DNA of 48,715 nucleotides, from positions 50,405-99,119 of the forward strand of contig FR899732.1 in the NCBI GenBank assembly GCA_000437275.1, read 5' to 3'. Source of the stretch: Clostridium sp. CAG:411 (GTDB taxonomy: Bacteria; Bacillota; Clostridia; Lachnospirales; Lachnospiraceae). Below the pieces are notes generated by a model. The model saw only the letters and a list, made by a program, of their open reading frames with translations, searched no databases and had not been told where the DNA came from. The number at the start of each line of letters is the position of its first letter. Within the stretch, counting starts at the first letter, position 1. This document shows positions 8,631-15,852 of the stretch, piece by piece. The translations under genes and the position numbers were made by a program.

Positions 8631-8893
8631 GAAACAGGAGTAATCAGTGTCAGTTAAGACAATTTATTGATGAAATTAGTTTTGCCATGGATGATATTGT
8701 ATTGTTCTTAGACACACATCCATGTTGCCAGGAGGCACTTGCCTATTATGAAGAGTGCAAAAAAATGAGAGAGGAAGCTATGGACGAATATGCAAGAATG
8801 TATGGTCCTTTAGATAAATATCGTGCAAATGTTTCTGAAAGTAATGAGTGGTGTTGGGCATTGCAGCCATGGCCATGGAAGGGAGAGTGTTAA
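8627..8893 (+). CDS. cotJB: Spore coat protein CotJB
   Basis: An 88-residue protein matching the CotJB family in size and in the sequence ALAYYEECKKMREEAMDEYA near the middle and WALQPWPWKGEC at the end. It is a small helical coat protein that depends on, and is encoded with, CotJA and CotJC. The start ATG overlaps the cotJA stop (ATGA), and GAGGAGG lies about 12 bases upstream. It is followed within 4 bases by cotJC. Confidence 0.9.
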   Translation: MRNRSNQCQLRQFIDEISFAMDDIVLFLDTHPCCQEALAYYEECKKMREEAMDEYARMYGPLDKYRANVSESNEWCWALQPWPWKGEC

Positions 8894-8896
8894 TGT

Positions 8897-9511
8897 ATGT
8901 GGAATTATGAAAAACGTTTACAGTATCCCGTAAATATTAAACAGACAAATCCACAAATGGCACAGATGATTATTAGTCAGTTTGGAGGCCCAGATGGAGA
9001 ATTGGCGGCCTCAATGCGATATTTGTCCCAGCGTTATACCATGCCTTATAATGATGTTATTGGCGTATTGACGGATATTGGTACAGAAGAATTGGCGCAT
9101 ATGGAGATGATTAGTACCATTGTATATCAGCTTACCAGAAATCTTACGCCAGAAGAAATTAAAGAAAGTGGATTTGACAAATATTATGTAGACCATACGT
9201 TGGCATTATGGCCACAGGCAGCAGGGGGCATCCCATTTAATGCCTGTGAATTTCAGTCAAAGGGTGATACTATAACCGATTTGTTTGAAGATTTAGCGGC
9301 AGAACAAAAAGCGCGCACCACGTATGACAACATTCTTCGTCTGGTTCATGATCCAGATGTAGTAGACCCAATTCGTTTCCTTCGTGCAAGAGAGATTGTA
9401 CATTTTCAGCGTTTTGGTGAGGCATTGCGAAAGGTGCAGGATCGTTTGGATTCTAAAAATTATTATGCATTCAATCCACAAATTGATAAGGGCTGTGGTT
9501 GCGACAATTAA
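8897..9511 (+). CDS. cotJC: CotJC, manganese-catalase-family spore coat protein
   Basis: A 204-residue protein of the Mn-catalase (ferritin-like) family, incorporated in the spore coat and thought to remove hydrogen peroxide. MWNYEKRLQYPV is the usual CotJC start. Metal-ligand and helix motifs are visible: GGPDGELAASMRYL, GTEELAHMEMI with the Glu-x-x-His ligand pair, FEDLAAEQKARTTY and RAREIVHFQRFGEAL. The start at 8897 is chosen over the ATG overlapping the stop at 8893 because only 8897 gives this frame. It is the last gene of the cotJABC operon. No hairpin terminator is seen directly behind it; the next structure belongs to the RNA element starting near 9587. Confidence 0.92.
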   Translation: MWNYEKRLQYPVNIKQTNPQMAQMIISQFGGPDGELAASMRYLSQRYTMPYNDVIGVLTDIGTEELAHMEMISTIVYQLTRNLTPEEIKESGFDKYYVDHTLALWPQAAGGIPFNACEFQSKGDTITDLFEDLAAEQKARTTYDNILRLVHDPDVVDPIRFLRAREIVHFQRFGEALRKVQDRLDSKNYYAFNPQIDKGCGCDN

Positions 9512-9558
9512 TCTATTGTGTCGTTTTGATAAATGGGAAGGCTATTTATGGGGAAGGA

Positions 9559-9585
9559 ACCTTTTACCGCTTTTATCATATAATA
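9559..9585 (+). promoter_or_regulatory. Possible sporulation (sigma-K-like) or sigma-A promoter for the 9.6-kb RNA
   Basis: CATATAATA (9577-9585) fits the sigma-K -10 pattern CATAnnnTA, with AC 16 bases upstream (9559-9560) as the minimal -35. The same stretch contains TATAAT (9579-9584), but no sigma-A -35 box stands at the right distance. Placement behind cotJABC makes mother-cell control plausible. This is inference from short motifs. Confidence 0.3.
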
Positions 9586-9586
9586 A

Positions 9587-9791
9587 GTTATGCATGCAAA
9601 CTTTTATTTTGGGGAGTAGCGAGTCGCTGAGGTTGTGCAAGGTAAATGTGGCGCCAGATAACGAGTGAAACTCGTATACAAAAGAGAAACATCCAGGCGT
9701 TACGATAAAGTGGAGCTAAGCATTTGCTTATGCAACACAAAAAAAGAAGCAGTCGAAAACCATACGGTTGATTTCCTGACTGCTTCTTTTT
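9587..9791 (+). ncRNA. Candidate structured non-coding RNA, class not recognised
   Basis: A block of about 205 bases without a convincing gene looks like an RNA. Its ends pair (GTTATGCATGCAAA at 9587-9600 with TTTGCTTATGCAAC at 9723-9736, with two small bulges). It holds internal hairpins such as AGCG/CGCT near 9617-9628 and ACGAG/CTCGT near 9660-9676, and it ends in a strong terminator. The 5' region has GGGGAGTAGC, which recalls the start of yybP-ykoY manganese riboswitches, but the other conserved parts of that class (CATCAACATAC-like and GAGACC-like) are not seen. No gene follows closely; amt starts 440 bases later behind its own promoter. It may be a free-standing small RNA. Confidence 0.5.
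9741..9791 (+). terminator. Intrinsic terminator of the 9.6-kb RNA element
   Basis: AAAAGAAGCAGTC (9742-9754) pairs with GACTGCTTCTTTT (9778-9790), with a small AACC/GGTT hairpin inside the loop. It would work on both strands. Confidence 0.85.
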
Positions 9792-9992
9792 ATGAAAATG
9801 GAAGAAGAAAAATATGTATATATTATACCATATTTTGTGAAAAAAGATACCCCTTTTTTTGAAAAAAGCTAAAAATTTTCAATTTCTTTTGCAAATACAT
9901 AAAAGAGCGACTTATATTGCGAAAAAAGAAAGAGTTTTTAACATTTGTGGATAAAAATAATTACTATGTTATCGCAAAAATAAAAAAGGGGG

Positions 9993-10021
9993 TTGCATAT
10001 AATGGAAATTTGTGGTATAAA
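9993..10021 (+). promoter_or_regulatory. Promoter of the amt leader
   Basis: TTGCAT (9993-9998), a 17-base spacer and TATAAA (10016-10021) predict a start near 10028. A second TATAAT (9998-10003) overlaps but lacks a -35 box. The AT-rich sequence from 9792 to 9992 holds nothing else I can name. Confidence 0.5.
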
Positions 10022-10035
10022 TTTCTTAGAACAAA

Positions 10036-10108
10036 GGAGTTCAAATTTGTTTCCTTATGTTGCTCAGTAGAGAGAGCAATGTAAGGAAGGAAATTTGGCT
10101 CCTTTTTT
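10036..10108 (+). terminator. Long hairpin with T-run in the amt leader (attenuator-like)
   Basis: GGAG at 10036 pairs with CTCC ending at 10102. Between them CAAATTT/AAATTTG, TTCCTTA/TAAGGAA and TTGCTC/GAGCAA extend one long imperfect stem, and TTTTTTC follows. It starts within 10 bases of the predicted transcript start and lies 126 bases before amt. Full expression of amt would need readthrough, which suits nitrogen-responsive antitermination. No ANTAR-type double hairpin with six-base loops was clearly seen. Confidence 0.65.
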
Positions 10109-10233
10109 CTTTACGAAAAAAGACAGGCGCGCGACTGCTTTTAGAAAATATTGTATCGTATGGCAGAATTGTTATACGGGCAAAAATATTTTTGCTTATA
10201 AATCATGCCATGTAAAATAAGGAGGAAAATAGT

Positions 10234-11475
10234 ATGAACGCAGGAAATATAGGATTCGTCCTAATTTGTGCAGCATTCGTGTTTTTTATGACACCAGGGC
10301 TTGCCTGTTTTTATGGAGGTCTTGTAAGAAAGAAAAACGTTGTAAATACAATGATGATGTCAATTTTTATTATAGGAACTGGAATTGTAATGTGGGTATT
10401 ATTCGGATATTCCCTTTCTTTTGCACCAACAGGGAACGGTATTATCGGTGATTTTCGCTGGTTAGGACTGGAAGGTGTATCTTTAACAAAAGGATATTTA
10501 GATAGTCATGCAATTCCAAATATGGTATTTTGTTCATTTCAGATGATGTTTGCAGTAATTACGCCAGCTTTGATTACTGGTGCAGTTGCAGGAAGAATGA
10601 AATTTAAGTCTTTGTTTGTGTTTATTGTAATTTGGTCAATTATAGTGTACTATCCATTGGCACATATGGTATGGGCAAAGAATGGGTTGTTAGGTTTAGA
10701 TGGACTTGGAGCCTTGGACTTTGCTGGTGGAGATGTAGTACATATCAGTTCAGGTGTTTCTGCCCTTGTTCTTTGTATTTTGTTAGGAAAGAGAAAAGAT
10801 TATTATCATGCAGCATATCGAGTACATAATATTCCAACCGTTGTAATAGGTGCCTCTCTTTTGATGTTTGGATGGTTTGGATTTAATGCTGGTTCTGCGC
10901 TGGAAGCAAACGGACTTGCAGCACATGCTTTTATGACAACCGCAACATCAGCCGCAGCCGCTATGTTATCATGGATGGTATGCGATATGATTGCCAATCG
11001 AAAACCTACTTTGATTGGTGTATGTACAGGTATGGTAGCTGGTTTGGTAGGTATTACTCCTGGAGCTGGATTTGTGCCAGTTTGGGCAGCCGTAATTATT
11101 GGATTATCCACTAGCCCAATCTGCTTTTTAATGATTTCTTATGGAAAGAGAAAATTTGGATTTGATGATGCTTTGGATGCTTTTAGTTGCCATGGTACAG
11201 GTGGTATCTGGGGTGGTATCCTAACAGGTATTTTTGCAAAGGCTTCTGTAGGAGGCTATAATGGAGCTATCTATGGTGACTGGGGACAATTCGTAGCACA
11301 GTTAATCGGTATTGGGATTACGATCGTAATTGCAGTAGTAGGAACGGTAATCTGCTATGCCATTACACGCCTGTTCACAGGAAACATTCGTGTGGATGCA
11401 AAGGACGAAGCAGTTGGATTGGATGTTTCACAACATGGAGAGTCAGCGTATCCATCCTTTAATGGTTTGGAATAA
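10234..11475 (+). CDS. amt: Ammonium transporter (Amt family)
   Basis: A 413-residue polytopic membrane protein of the Amt/Mep/Rh family that conducts ammonium or ammonia across the cytoplasmic membrane as a trimer. The N-terminus has the typical FFMTPGLACFYGGLVRKKN segment. About eleven hydrophobic helices follow. The family signature DFAGGDVVHISSG holds the first pore histidine, and DAFSCHGTGGIWGG holds the second. The C-terminal tail (GLDVSQHGESAYPSF) is the usual cytoplasmic contact site for PII proteins. An ideal GGAGG ribosome site precedes ATG 10234. The PII gene starts 17 bases after the stop, the conserved amt-glnK pairing. Regulation by nitrogen is likely through the leader hairpin. 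Confidence 0.95.
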   Translation: MNAGNIGFVLICAAFVFFMTPGLACFYGGLVRKKNVVNTMMMSIFIIGTGIVMWVLFGYSLSFAPTGNGIIGDFRWLGLEGVSLTKGYLDSHAIPNMVFCSFQMMFAVITPALITGAVAGRMKFKSLFVFIVIWSIIVYYPLAHMVWAKNGLLGLDGLGALDFAGGDVVHISSGVSALVLCILLGKRKDYYHAAYRVHNIPTVVIGASLLMFGWFGFNAGSALEANGLAAHAFMTTATSAAAAMLSWMVCDMIANRKPTLIGVCTGMVAGLVGITPGAGFVPVWAAVIIGLSTSPICFLMISYGKRKFGFDDALDAFSCHGTGGIWGGILTGIFAKASVGGYNGAIYGDWGQFVAQLIGIGITIVIAVVGTVICYAITRLFTGNIRVDAKDEAVGLDVSQHGESAYPSFNGLE

Positions 11476-11492
11476 GAATAGGAGGTTTAGAC

Positions 11493-11879
11493 ATGTCACA
11501 GGAGCAAGCAGATGTAGAATTAATAAAAGTAGAAGCGATTGTACGAGAAGAATGTTTTCTGGATGTAAAAAATGCGTTGGCAGCGATTGGTGTCAATGGT
11601 ATTACAGCCTATCAGGTAGTAGGTTGTGGAGCACAAAGAGGAATGATGGATTATGTCAGAGGTCAGAAAGTGGATGTACAGGTGCTTCCGAAAATTAAGT
11701 TTGAAATTGTAGTATCTTCGCAGGAGTGGGAAAAGAAAACGGTTGAGGCAATACAAAAAGCAGCCTTTACAGGAAATCATGGAGATGGAAAGATTTTTAG
11801 TTATAACATACGTCAGGCTATGAAGATTCGTACACAGGAAACTGGGTATGATGCGGTACAATCGCCAGAGGACGAATAA
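11493..11879 (+). CDS. glnK: PII nitrogen regulatory protein lacking the uridylylation tyrosine
   Basis: A 128-residue PII-family trimeric signal protein that binds ATP/ADP and 2-oxoglutarate and docks on Amt to close it when nitrogen is plentiful. VEAIVREECFLDVKNAL opens the ferredoxin-like fold. DYVRGQKVDVQVLPKIKFEIVV spans the T-loop, and HGDGKIFSYNIRQAMKIRT carries the nucleotide-binding signature. At the position of E. coli Tyr51 in the T-loop a Val is found (RGQKVDV against RGAEYMV), so this protein cannot be uridylylated there; it presumably works by ligand binding alone. A GGAGG site lies before ATG 11493. It shares an operon with amt. Confidence 0.92.
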   Translation: MSQEQADVELIKVEAIVREECFLDVKNALAAIGVNGITAYQVVGCGAQRGMMDYVRGQKVDVQVLPKIKFEIVVSSQEWEKKTVEAIQKAAFTGNHGDGKIFSYNIRQAMKIRTQETGYDAVQSPEDE

Positions 11880-11933
11880 TTCAATTAAATATCTTTAAGT
11901 ATGAAAAAGTGGGACTGTAAAAAAGTCCTTTTG

Positions 11934-11997
11934 AAAAGCAGAAGCATCGGCAGCCATGCCGATGTTACCGGCAGCCATGCCGATGTTTCTGCTTTTT
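11934..11997 (+). terminator. Terminator of amt-glnK with an internal 21-bp tandem duplication
   Basis: AAAAGCAGAA on the left pairs with TTTCTGCTTTT on the right. Between them an 18-base hairpin-forming unit, CGGCAGCCATGCCGATGT, is present twice (11948-11965 and 11969-11986; period 21). Each copy can fold alone as CGGCA-GCCA-TGCCG. The base run after the stem is TTTTTC. Confidence 0.8.
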
Positions 11998-12145
11998 CTA
12001 TTATCTGGAAAATAAACATAAAACATCAATTTGAAAATGGACAAAAATTTTACATTTTTCCTAAATTTTTTATATAGGTGAAAGTTACTCTTTCATGTGG
12101 AATTTAGTTTTACAAGTTAGAGACAAAATAAATATATAAACTCTA

Positions 12146-12175
12146 TTGACAATATAATATATATATGTGTATAAT
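12146..12175 (+). promoter_or_regulatory. Strong sigma-A promoter of the secreted-protein/ABC unit
   Basis: TTGACA (12146-12151), an 18-base spacer and TATAAT (12170-12175) predict a start near 12182. This excludes the in-frame ATG at 12178 as the translation start and supports TTG 12232. Confidence 0.75.
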
Positions 12176-12231
12176 ATTTGTTGTATTTCCGGATATACAT
12201 AATTATAAAAACTGAAAGAGAGGAAATTAAT

Positions 12232-12690
12232 TTGAAACGAAATATCATAGTGACTGCGTTAGTCGTAGGGGCGATGTTGGTGAGTACAAGTTCGCAGTTA
12301 GCATTTGCCTATTCTTCGGGGGCTGGAACATTCTCAAAAAAATTTATTGCGAAAGATGAATACAAGAAGATTACAACTGTAAATAAGGGGAATTCTGATA
12401 TGTCCCAAGTTGGTGTTTTGGTGACAACAATGTATGATGGTAATGGAAATAAGGCCAATGATTATATGAAGTCAAAAACGAAATTTATGGGTTGGAATGG
12501 ATCAAAGTGGGTATTGGCAACTTCTAAAGATGATGAGGGAGCGGTTGCCACTAAAGGTAAAATTCTATATGTTCAATTAAAAAATGCATATATTGGTAAA
12601 GGTAAATCAATACAGTATCATGGACAAGGGAATAATCCTCGTTTAAATGCATATATATCTGGTACCTTTTATGCAGACGGTAAGCGTTAA
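12232..12690 (+). CDS. Small secreted protein of unknown function, first gene of an ABC-transporter unit
   Basis: A 152-residue protein with a signal peptide (KRNIIVTALVVGAMLVST, cleavage near AFA-YSS, residue 25 or so). The mature part of about 125 residues has no cysteine, is basic, rich in Lys, Gly, Asn and Tyr, and looks like a single beta-rich domain (VGVLVTTMYDGNGNKAND, FMGWNGSKWVLATS, LNAYISGTFYADGKR). I do not recognise the family. The TTG start at 12232 is chosen because GAGAGG lies 8 bases before it and the predicted transcript begins at about 12182. A hairpin without a full T-run separates it from the permease genes, an arrangement that would give more of this protein than of the transporter. 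It could be a bacteriocin-like or other secreted effector; this is inference from gene order. Confidence 0.7.
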   Translation: MKRNIIVTALVVGAMLVSTSSQLAFAYSSGAGTFSKKFIAKDEYKKITTVNKGNSDMSQVGVLVTTMYDGNGNKANDYMKSKTKFMGWNGSKWVLATSKDDEGAVATKGKILYVQLKNAYIGKGKSIQYHGQGNNPRLNAYISGTFYADGKR

Positions 12691-12727
12691 TAAATACGTA
12701 TTGCGAAATAAACTGTATTAATGACTA

Positions 12728-12759
12728 GAGCATTGACAATGATTAAATTGCCAATGCTC
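12728..12759 (+). terminator. Hairpin between the secreted-protein gene and the transporter genes (partial terminator)
   Basis: GAGCATTG-a-CAAT (12728-12740) pairs with ATTG-c-CAATGCTC (12747-12759), with a 6-base loop. It is followed by GTGTTGTTTAT, a weak U-tract. Partial termination or transcript protection is plausible. Confidence 0.5.
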
Positions 12760-12798
12760 GTGTTGTTTATAAGTTGAGAAGGGTGGAAAGAAATTGAT

Positions 12799-13596
12799 AT
12801 GATAAAAGAAGTAAAAGCAAATTTGTATTTATTATTTAAGAAAAGGGAATATTGGTTTGCCTTTTTTGCGATGTTGATATTCTGTTGTATTTCTTATTTG
12901 TCCGAGGTTAAGCAAAATATGGGAGAGGATTTATTTAATATCGGCAGACCGAGCGATCATTTTGTTTTAGCAGATTGGAAACCATACGCTGATTACTACA
13001 CGGTTTTTTTCCCAATCCTGTTAAGTGTGATGACAGCGTTTCCTATATTTGATGAAAATCGAAATAAGAATGGTGTATTTACTGTTACAAGAACTAGTAA
13101 GAAGAAATTATATTATAGTAAATGGATCGTAAGTTTTTTGGGCGGTGCAAGTATAGCATTTGTGCCACTTATGATAAACATAATACTTAATGAAATTACA
13201 TTTTATAACGCAAGTAATCACCGATTTGGTATGGCTAAGTCTAGATTATACTTCTTGAATCGTGGATATGCGTTAGAGAATTGTTATAAAGAAAATGAAT
13301 TATTATACGAAATCGGATACGTGGTGTTATTAGCAATATTTGCAGGAGCATGCTGTATGCTAGTATTTTCACTTTGTCATTTTGTTAGGAAGTTTAAAAT
13401 ATTTACGATACTCCCATTATATGTTATTTTTTTTGTGTCAAATTCGCTGAGTATATCAAAATTTGATTTAAACGATTATTTGCTTTGTCCATTGGGAGAT
13501 GGAGATTTGGTAGGAATGTTGATTGTAACAGGTGTTATGATGGTTGTTAGTGGTGTTATTGTAAAAAATATTTTGGAAAGAATGGAGTATAAATAA
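12799..13596 (+). CDS. ABC-2-like membrane permease subunit, unknown substrate (1)
   Basis: A 265-residue integral membrane protein with about six hydrophobic segments (near residues 18-34, 65-83, 108-128, 174-195, 201-220 and 236-256) and a large loop between the first two. The segment NKNGVFTVTRTSKKKLYYSK after the second helix resembles the cytoplasmic loop of ABC-2-type permeases that pair with BcrA/LanF-like ATPases. The ribosome site is a GGTGG/GAAAG stretch before ATG 12799. A second permease gene follows after 5 bases and an ATPase gene after that. I infer a heterodimeric exporter, or a self-protection transporter for the secreted product of the first gene. No match to a named family is claimed. 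Confidence 0.7.
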   Translation: MIKEVKANLYLLFKKREYWFAFFAMLIFCCISYLSEVKQNMGEDLFNIGRPSDHFVLADWKPYADYYTVFFPILLSVMTAFPIFDENRNKNGVFTVTRTSKKKLYYSKWIVSFLGGASIAFVPLMINIILNEITFYNASNHRFGMAKSRLYFLNRGYALENCYKENELLYEIGYVVLLAIFAGACCMLVFSLCHFVRKFKIFTILPLYVIFFVSNSLSISKFDLNDYLLCPLGDGDLVGMLIVTGVMMVVSGVIVKNILERMEYK

Positions 13597-13601
13597 TTAA
13601 A

Positions 13602-14381
13602 ATGTACCGAGTGAAAGAAGCTTTGAAAAAGTATTTGATTGCACTGTCAGTGGCATCAATACTGAATATAGATTGCTTAAAAAGAATGGGAAAAGGGGAA
13701 TTTGAGGGAAACTTTATAAGTGTGTATTTAAATTCCTTTACTGGGGGAATAAGGACAATGGAAAACGGGGAACATGTTTTGGTACTGTATCTGTTTGATT
13801 TGGCGTATTTGTTAATTTTGTCCATAATTTTTGGTACGGATCTATATAAGGAAATCTACGGTACTGGAATATATGTTATGACACGGATAAAGTCCAGAAG
13901 CAAATGGATGTTGCGTAAAGTTGGCAAGTTACTTGGGGAGTGTATCATAAGTGCGATTATTTATTGTAGCTGTGTTTTACTATTGCAGTTGTATCATACA
14001 AGGGTGATTTGTGACAAAAATGCAATATTAGCCTATTTTATTACTGTGATATTTGTAACATATAATATATTTTTGGTTGCGCTTATTATAAATGCGGTAT
14101 CTATTATGGGAAAAATATCCTATGGTGTGTGTGCGGGTACAGCTTCCCTTGTTATAATGGTAATTTATGTAATAAAGTATGATGAAATTTCCATGTTTGC
14201 AGGAAACTTGAAATATATGTATTTGGCGCCTGTTAATATGATAAATCTGTTTTATGAAACAGATTTAAAATTTGTGTTACTTGTATTTGCATATTACACT
14301 CTTATCGTTGGATTGATTGTTTTTGGTCTTTTAAAATACATAAAACGCATGGATATAAAATTGTTAGAAAGTGATTTATAA
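13602..14381 (+). CDS. Membrane permease subunit, unknown substrate (2)
   Basis: A 259-residue integral membrane protein with about six hydrophobic segments (for example LVLYLFDLAYLLILSIIFG near 60-77, then near 112-130, 144-166, 171-189 and 225-245). The loop GTGIYVMTRIKSRSKWMLRK matches in place and character the VFTVTRTSKKK loop of the preceding protein, so the two look like diverged partners of one transporter. The start ATG is 5 bases after the previous stop with no clear ribosome site, which suggests translational coupling. An alternative to transport is immunity by a membrane complex. Confidence 0.7.
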   Translation: MYRVKEALKKYLIALSVASILNIDCLKRMGKGEFEGNFISVYLNSFTGGIRTMENGEHVLVLYLFDLAYLLILSIIFGTDLYKEIYGTGIYVMTRIKSRSKWMLRKVGKLLGECIISAIIYCSCVLLLQLYHTRVICDKNAILAYFITVIFVTYNIFLVALIINAVSIMGKISYGVCAGTASLVIMVIYVIKYDEISMFAGNLKYMYLAPVNMINLFYETDLKFVLLVFAYYTLIVGLIVFGLLKYIKRMDIKLLESDL

Positions 14382-14409
14382 GTAGAGAGGATGTAAGAAG
14401 GTAGTTTTT

Positions 14410-15042
14410 ATGAATAGTCTAGAAGTACAAAGCATTACAAAAGAAATATGTCAAGAAAAGGTTTTGAACAAGGTGAACTTTTGTGCATCAGGTGGGAAAA
14501 TATACGGAATTGTTGGAAAAAATGGGTCAGGAAAAAGTATGTTATTTCGTGCTATTTCGGGTTTGGTAAAGGTAGACAATGGAAGCATAGTTTGGAATGG
14601 TGAAGATTGTACAAGAAATTTAGCTCAAAAAATTCGTATGGGCATCATCGTGGAAAATGTAAATTTATATGCAGACCTTAATGCAATGGAAAATTTGAGG
14701 TATTTGGCTAAGATTAACAATTATATAGGGGAAAAGGAAATTATTGAAACATTAGACAAAATAGGATTAGACAGCAATAATAAAAAAAAGATGAAAACTT
14801 TTTCCCTAGGAATGAGACAAAAACTTGTGATTGCACAAGCGATTATGGAAAAGCCAGATTTGCTTCTTTTAGATGAGCCTACGAATGCACTAGATGAAGA
14901 AACAGTTAGGCGATTTCGGGAAATATTAAAGGAAGAAAAAAGGCGAGGTGCTATTATTTTAATTGCAAGTCATAATCGTGAGGATATTGAGGAATTGTGT
15001 GATGAAGTATATGTGATGAATGATGGAGTATTGTCGAGATAA
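14410..15042 (+). CDS. ABC transporter ATPase, BcrA/LanF-like
   Basis: A 210-residue ATP-binding subunit, short for the family. Walker A is GKNGSGKS, the signature is FSLGMRQK, Walker B is LLLLDEPT and the switch His is in ASHN. At the Q-loop position the sequence is IIVENVNLYADLNAMENL, with Glu in place of the usual Gln. This E-loop is known from LanF/BcrA-type ATPases that protect producers from lantibiotics and bacitracin. It lies 28 bases after the second permease gene and energises that pair by inference. This residue is the strongest hint that the unit deals with an antimicrobial-type peptide or protein. Confidence 0.88.
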   Translation: MNSLEVQSITKEICQEKVLNKVNFCASGGKIYGIVGKNGSGKSMLFRAISGLVKVDNGSIVWNGEDCTRNLAQKIRMGIIVENVNLYADLNAMENLRYLAKINNYIGEKEIIETLDKIGLDSNNKKKMKTFSLGMRQKLVIAQAIMEKPDLLLLDEPTNALDEETVRRFREILKEEKRRGAIILIASHNREDIEELCDEVYVMNDGVLSR

Positions 15043-15076
15043 AGCCTGCAATTATTACAGGAAAGAGGTGTGAACA

Positions 15077-15730
15077 TTGAAAAAAGGATTGTTATTTATA
15101 AGCATTTGTGCCATTTGTGTGATTTTGGGGCAAATTGGAAGAATGTCATTTGGAAATGTGGGTCTTGCAGATGTTAAAAATTTGGAAGACTTAAAAAAGG
15201 TTTCCTTTTATTTTGATTATGCAGAGGGAAAATCGGATGCAGAAAACTATGAGGGAAAAATTGCAACAGAGTATGTAAATAGTGCTTTGAATAGGCAATA
15301 CATTTTTATAGCAAAACCAACAGGAAACATAAAGGTTGGTGGTCTTGACGTAATGCAGGAGGTCAAAATTGAAAAGGTAATTAAGGGAAAATCGGGCATT
15401 GAATGTGACACTGTTTGGGTAGATGGAATGCCAGGGTTTGAGTATCATGATGATAGGATTTATTTAGATGCATTTTCAGGGTGGATGATGAAGAATCAAA
15501 GATACCTAATTTGTGCATCGTCGTATCATAAAGGTCTTTATGAGGCAGAAAAATGGTTTGGTTGTTTAAATTTAGAAACGTCTGAAAGTGGTATGGTAGT
15601 AGATACTGAGCAGGAATATACCTACGAGGAAATCTGCCAAGCACAGTTTTTTGCGGAAGATGAGAGCGTATTAAAAGCCAAACAAAACATAAAAGAAAGA
15701 ATTCTTGAAGAATTGGAATTAAATAAATAA
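15077..15730 (+). CDS. Exported or membrane-anchored protein of unknown function, last gene of the ABC unit
   Basis: A 217-residue protein with an N-terminal hydrophobic segment (KKGLLFISICAICVILGQIG), a signal peptide or uncleaved anchor, followed by an extracytoplasmic domain with no family I recognise. YIFIAKPTGNIKVGGL, VQEVKIEKVIKGK-like strands and WMMKNQRYLICASSY suggest an oligonucleotide-binding-like beta fold of the kind that tracks protein interactions, but that is only an impression. The start is TTG 15077, 8 bases after GAAAGAGG. Being last in the unit behind the ATPase, it could be a periplasm-side accessory or immunity protein for the small secreted protein at 12232. A bidirectional terminator follows at once. 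Confidence 0.65.
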   Translation: MKKGLLFISICAICVILGQIGRMSFGNVGLADVKNLEDLKKVSFYFDYAEGKSDAENYEGKIATEYVNSALNRQYIFIAKPTGNIKVGGLDVMQEVKIEKVIKGKSGIECDTVWVDGMPGFEYHDDRIYLDAFSGWMMKNQRYLICASSYHKGLYEAEKWFGCLNLETSESGMVVDTEQEYTYEEICQAQFFAEDESVLKAKQNIKERILEELELNK

Positions 15731-15731
15731 G

Positions 15732-15769
15732 AAAAAGCAACTATGGTCGCGGGACCGTGGCTGCTTTTT
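15732..15769. terminator. Bidirectional terminator between the ABC unit and the AP2/HNH-like gene
   Basis: AAAAAGCA (15732-15739) pairs with TGCTTTTT (15762-15769), and ATGGTC pairs with GACCGT inside. It serves the plus-strand unit, and its T-rich complement can serve the minus-strand gene ending at 15853. Confidence 0.85.
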
Positions 15770-15852
15770 CTGTTAGGGGAGTTTTTTACAGCCCAATGGG
15801 TAATGTTTTTAAAATGCCACATAGAACTATTGCTGAAACCATAATGAGCGGT

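Noticed and set aside
9605..9740. yybP-ykoY manganese riboswitch
   Set aside because: Only GGGGAGTAGC fits. The conserved CATCAACATAC-like and GAGACC-like parts are not found, and no metal transporter gene follows.
9384..9862. Two plus-strand ORFs of 94 and 65 residues behind cotJC
   Set aside because: The first overlaps the cotJC coding end in another frame. The second runs through the structured RNA and its terminator. Neither has a ribosome site, and the product composition is not protein-like.
11944..11990. CRISPR-like repeat
   Set aside because: Only two copies with a 3-base gap, lying inside a terminator; no cas genes in the window.
12178..12231. N-terminal extension of the small secreted protein from ATG 12178
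   Set aside because: The predicted transcript starts near 12182, and the extension would bury the signal peptide behind a charged segment. TTG 12232 has the ribosome site.
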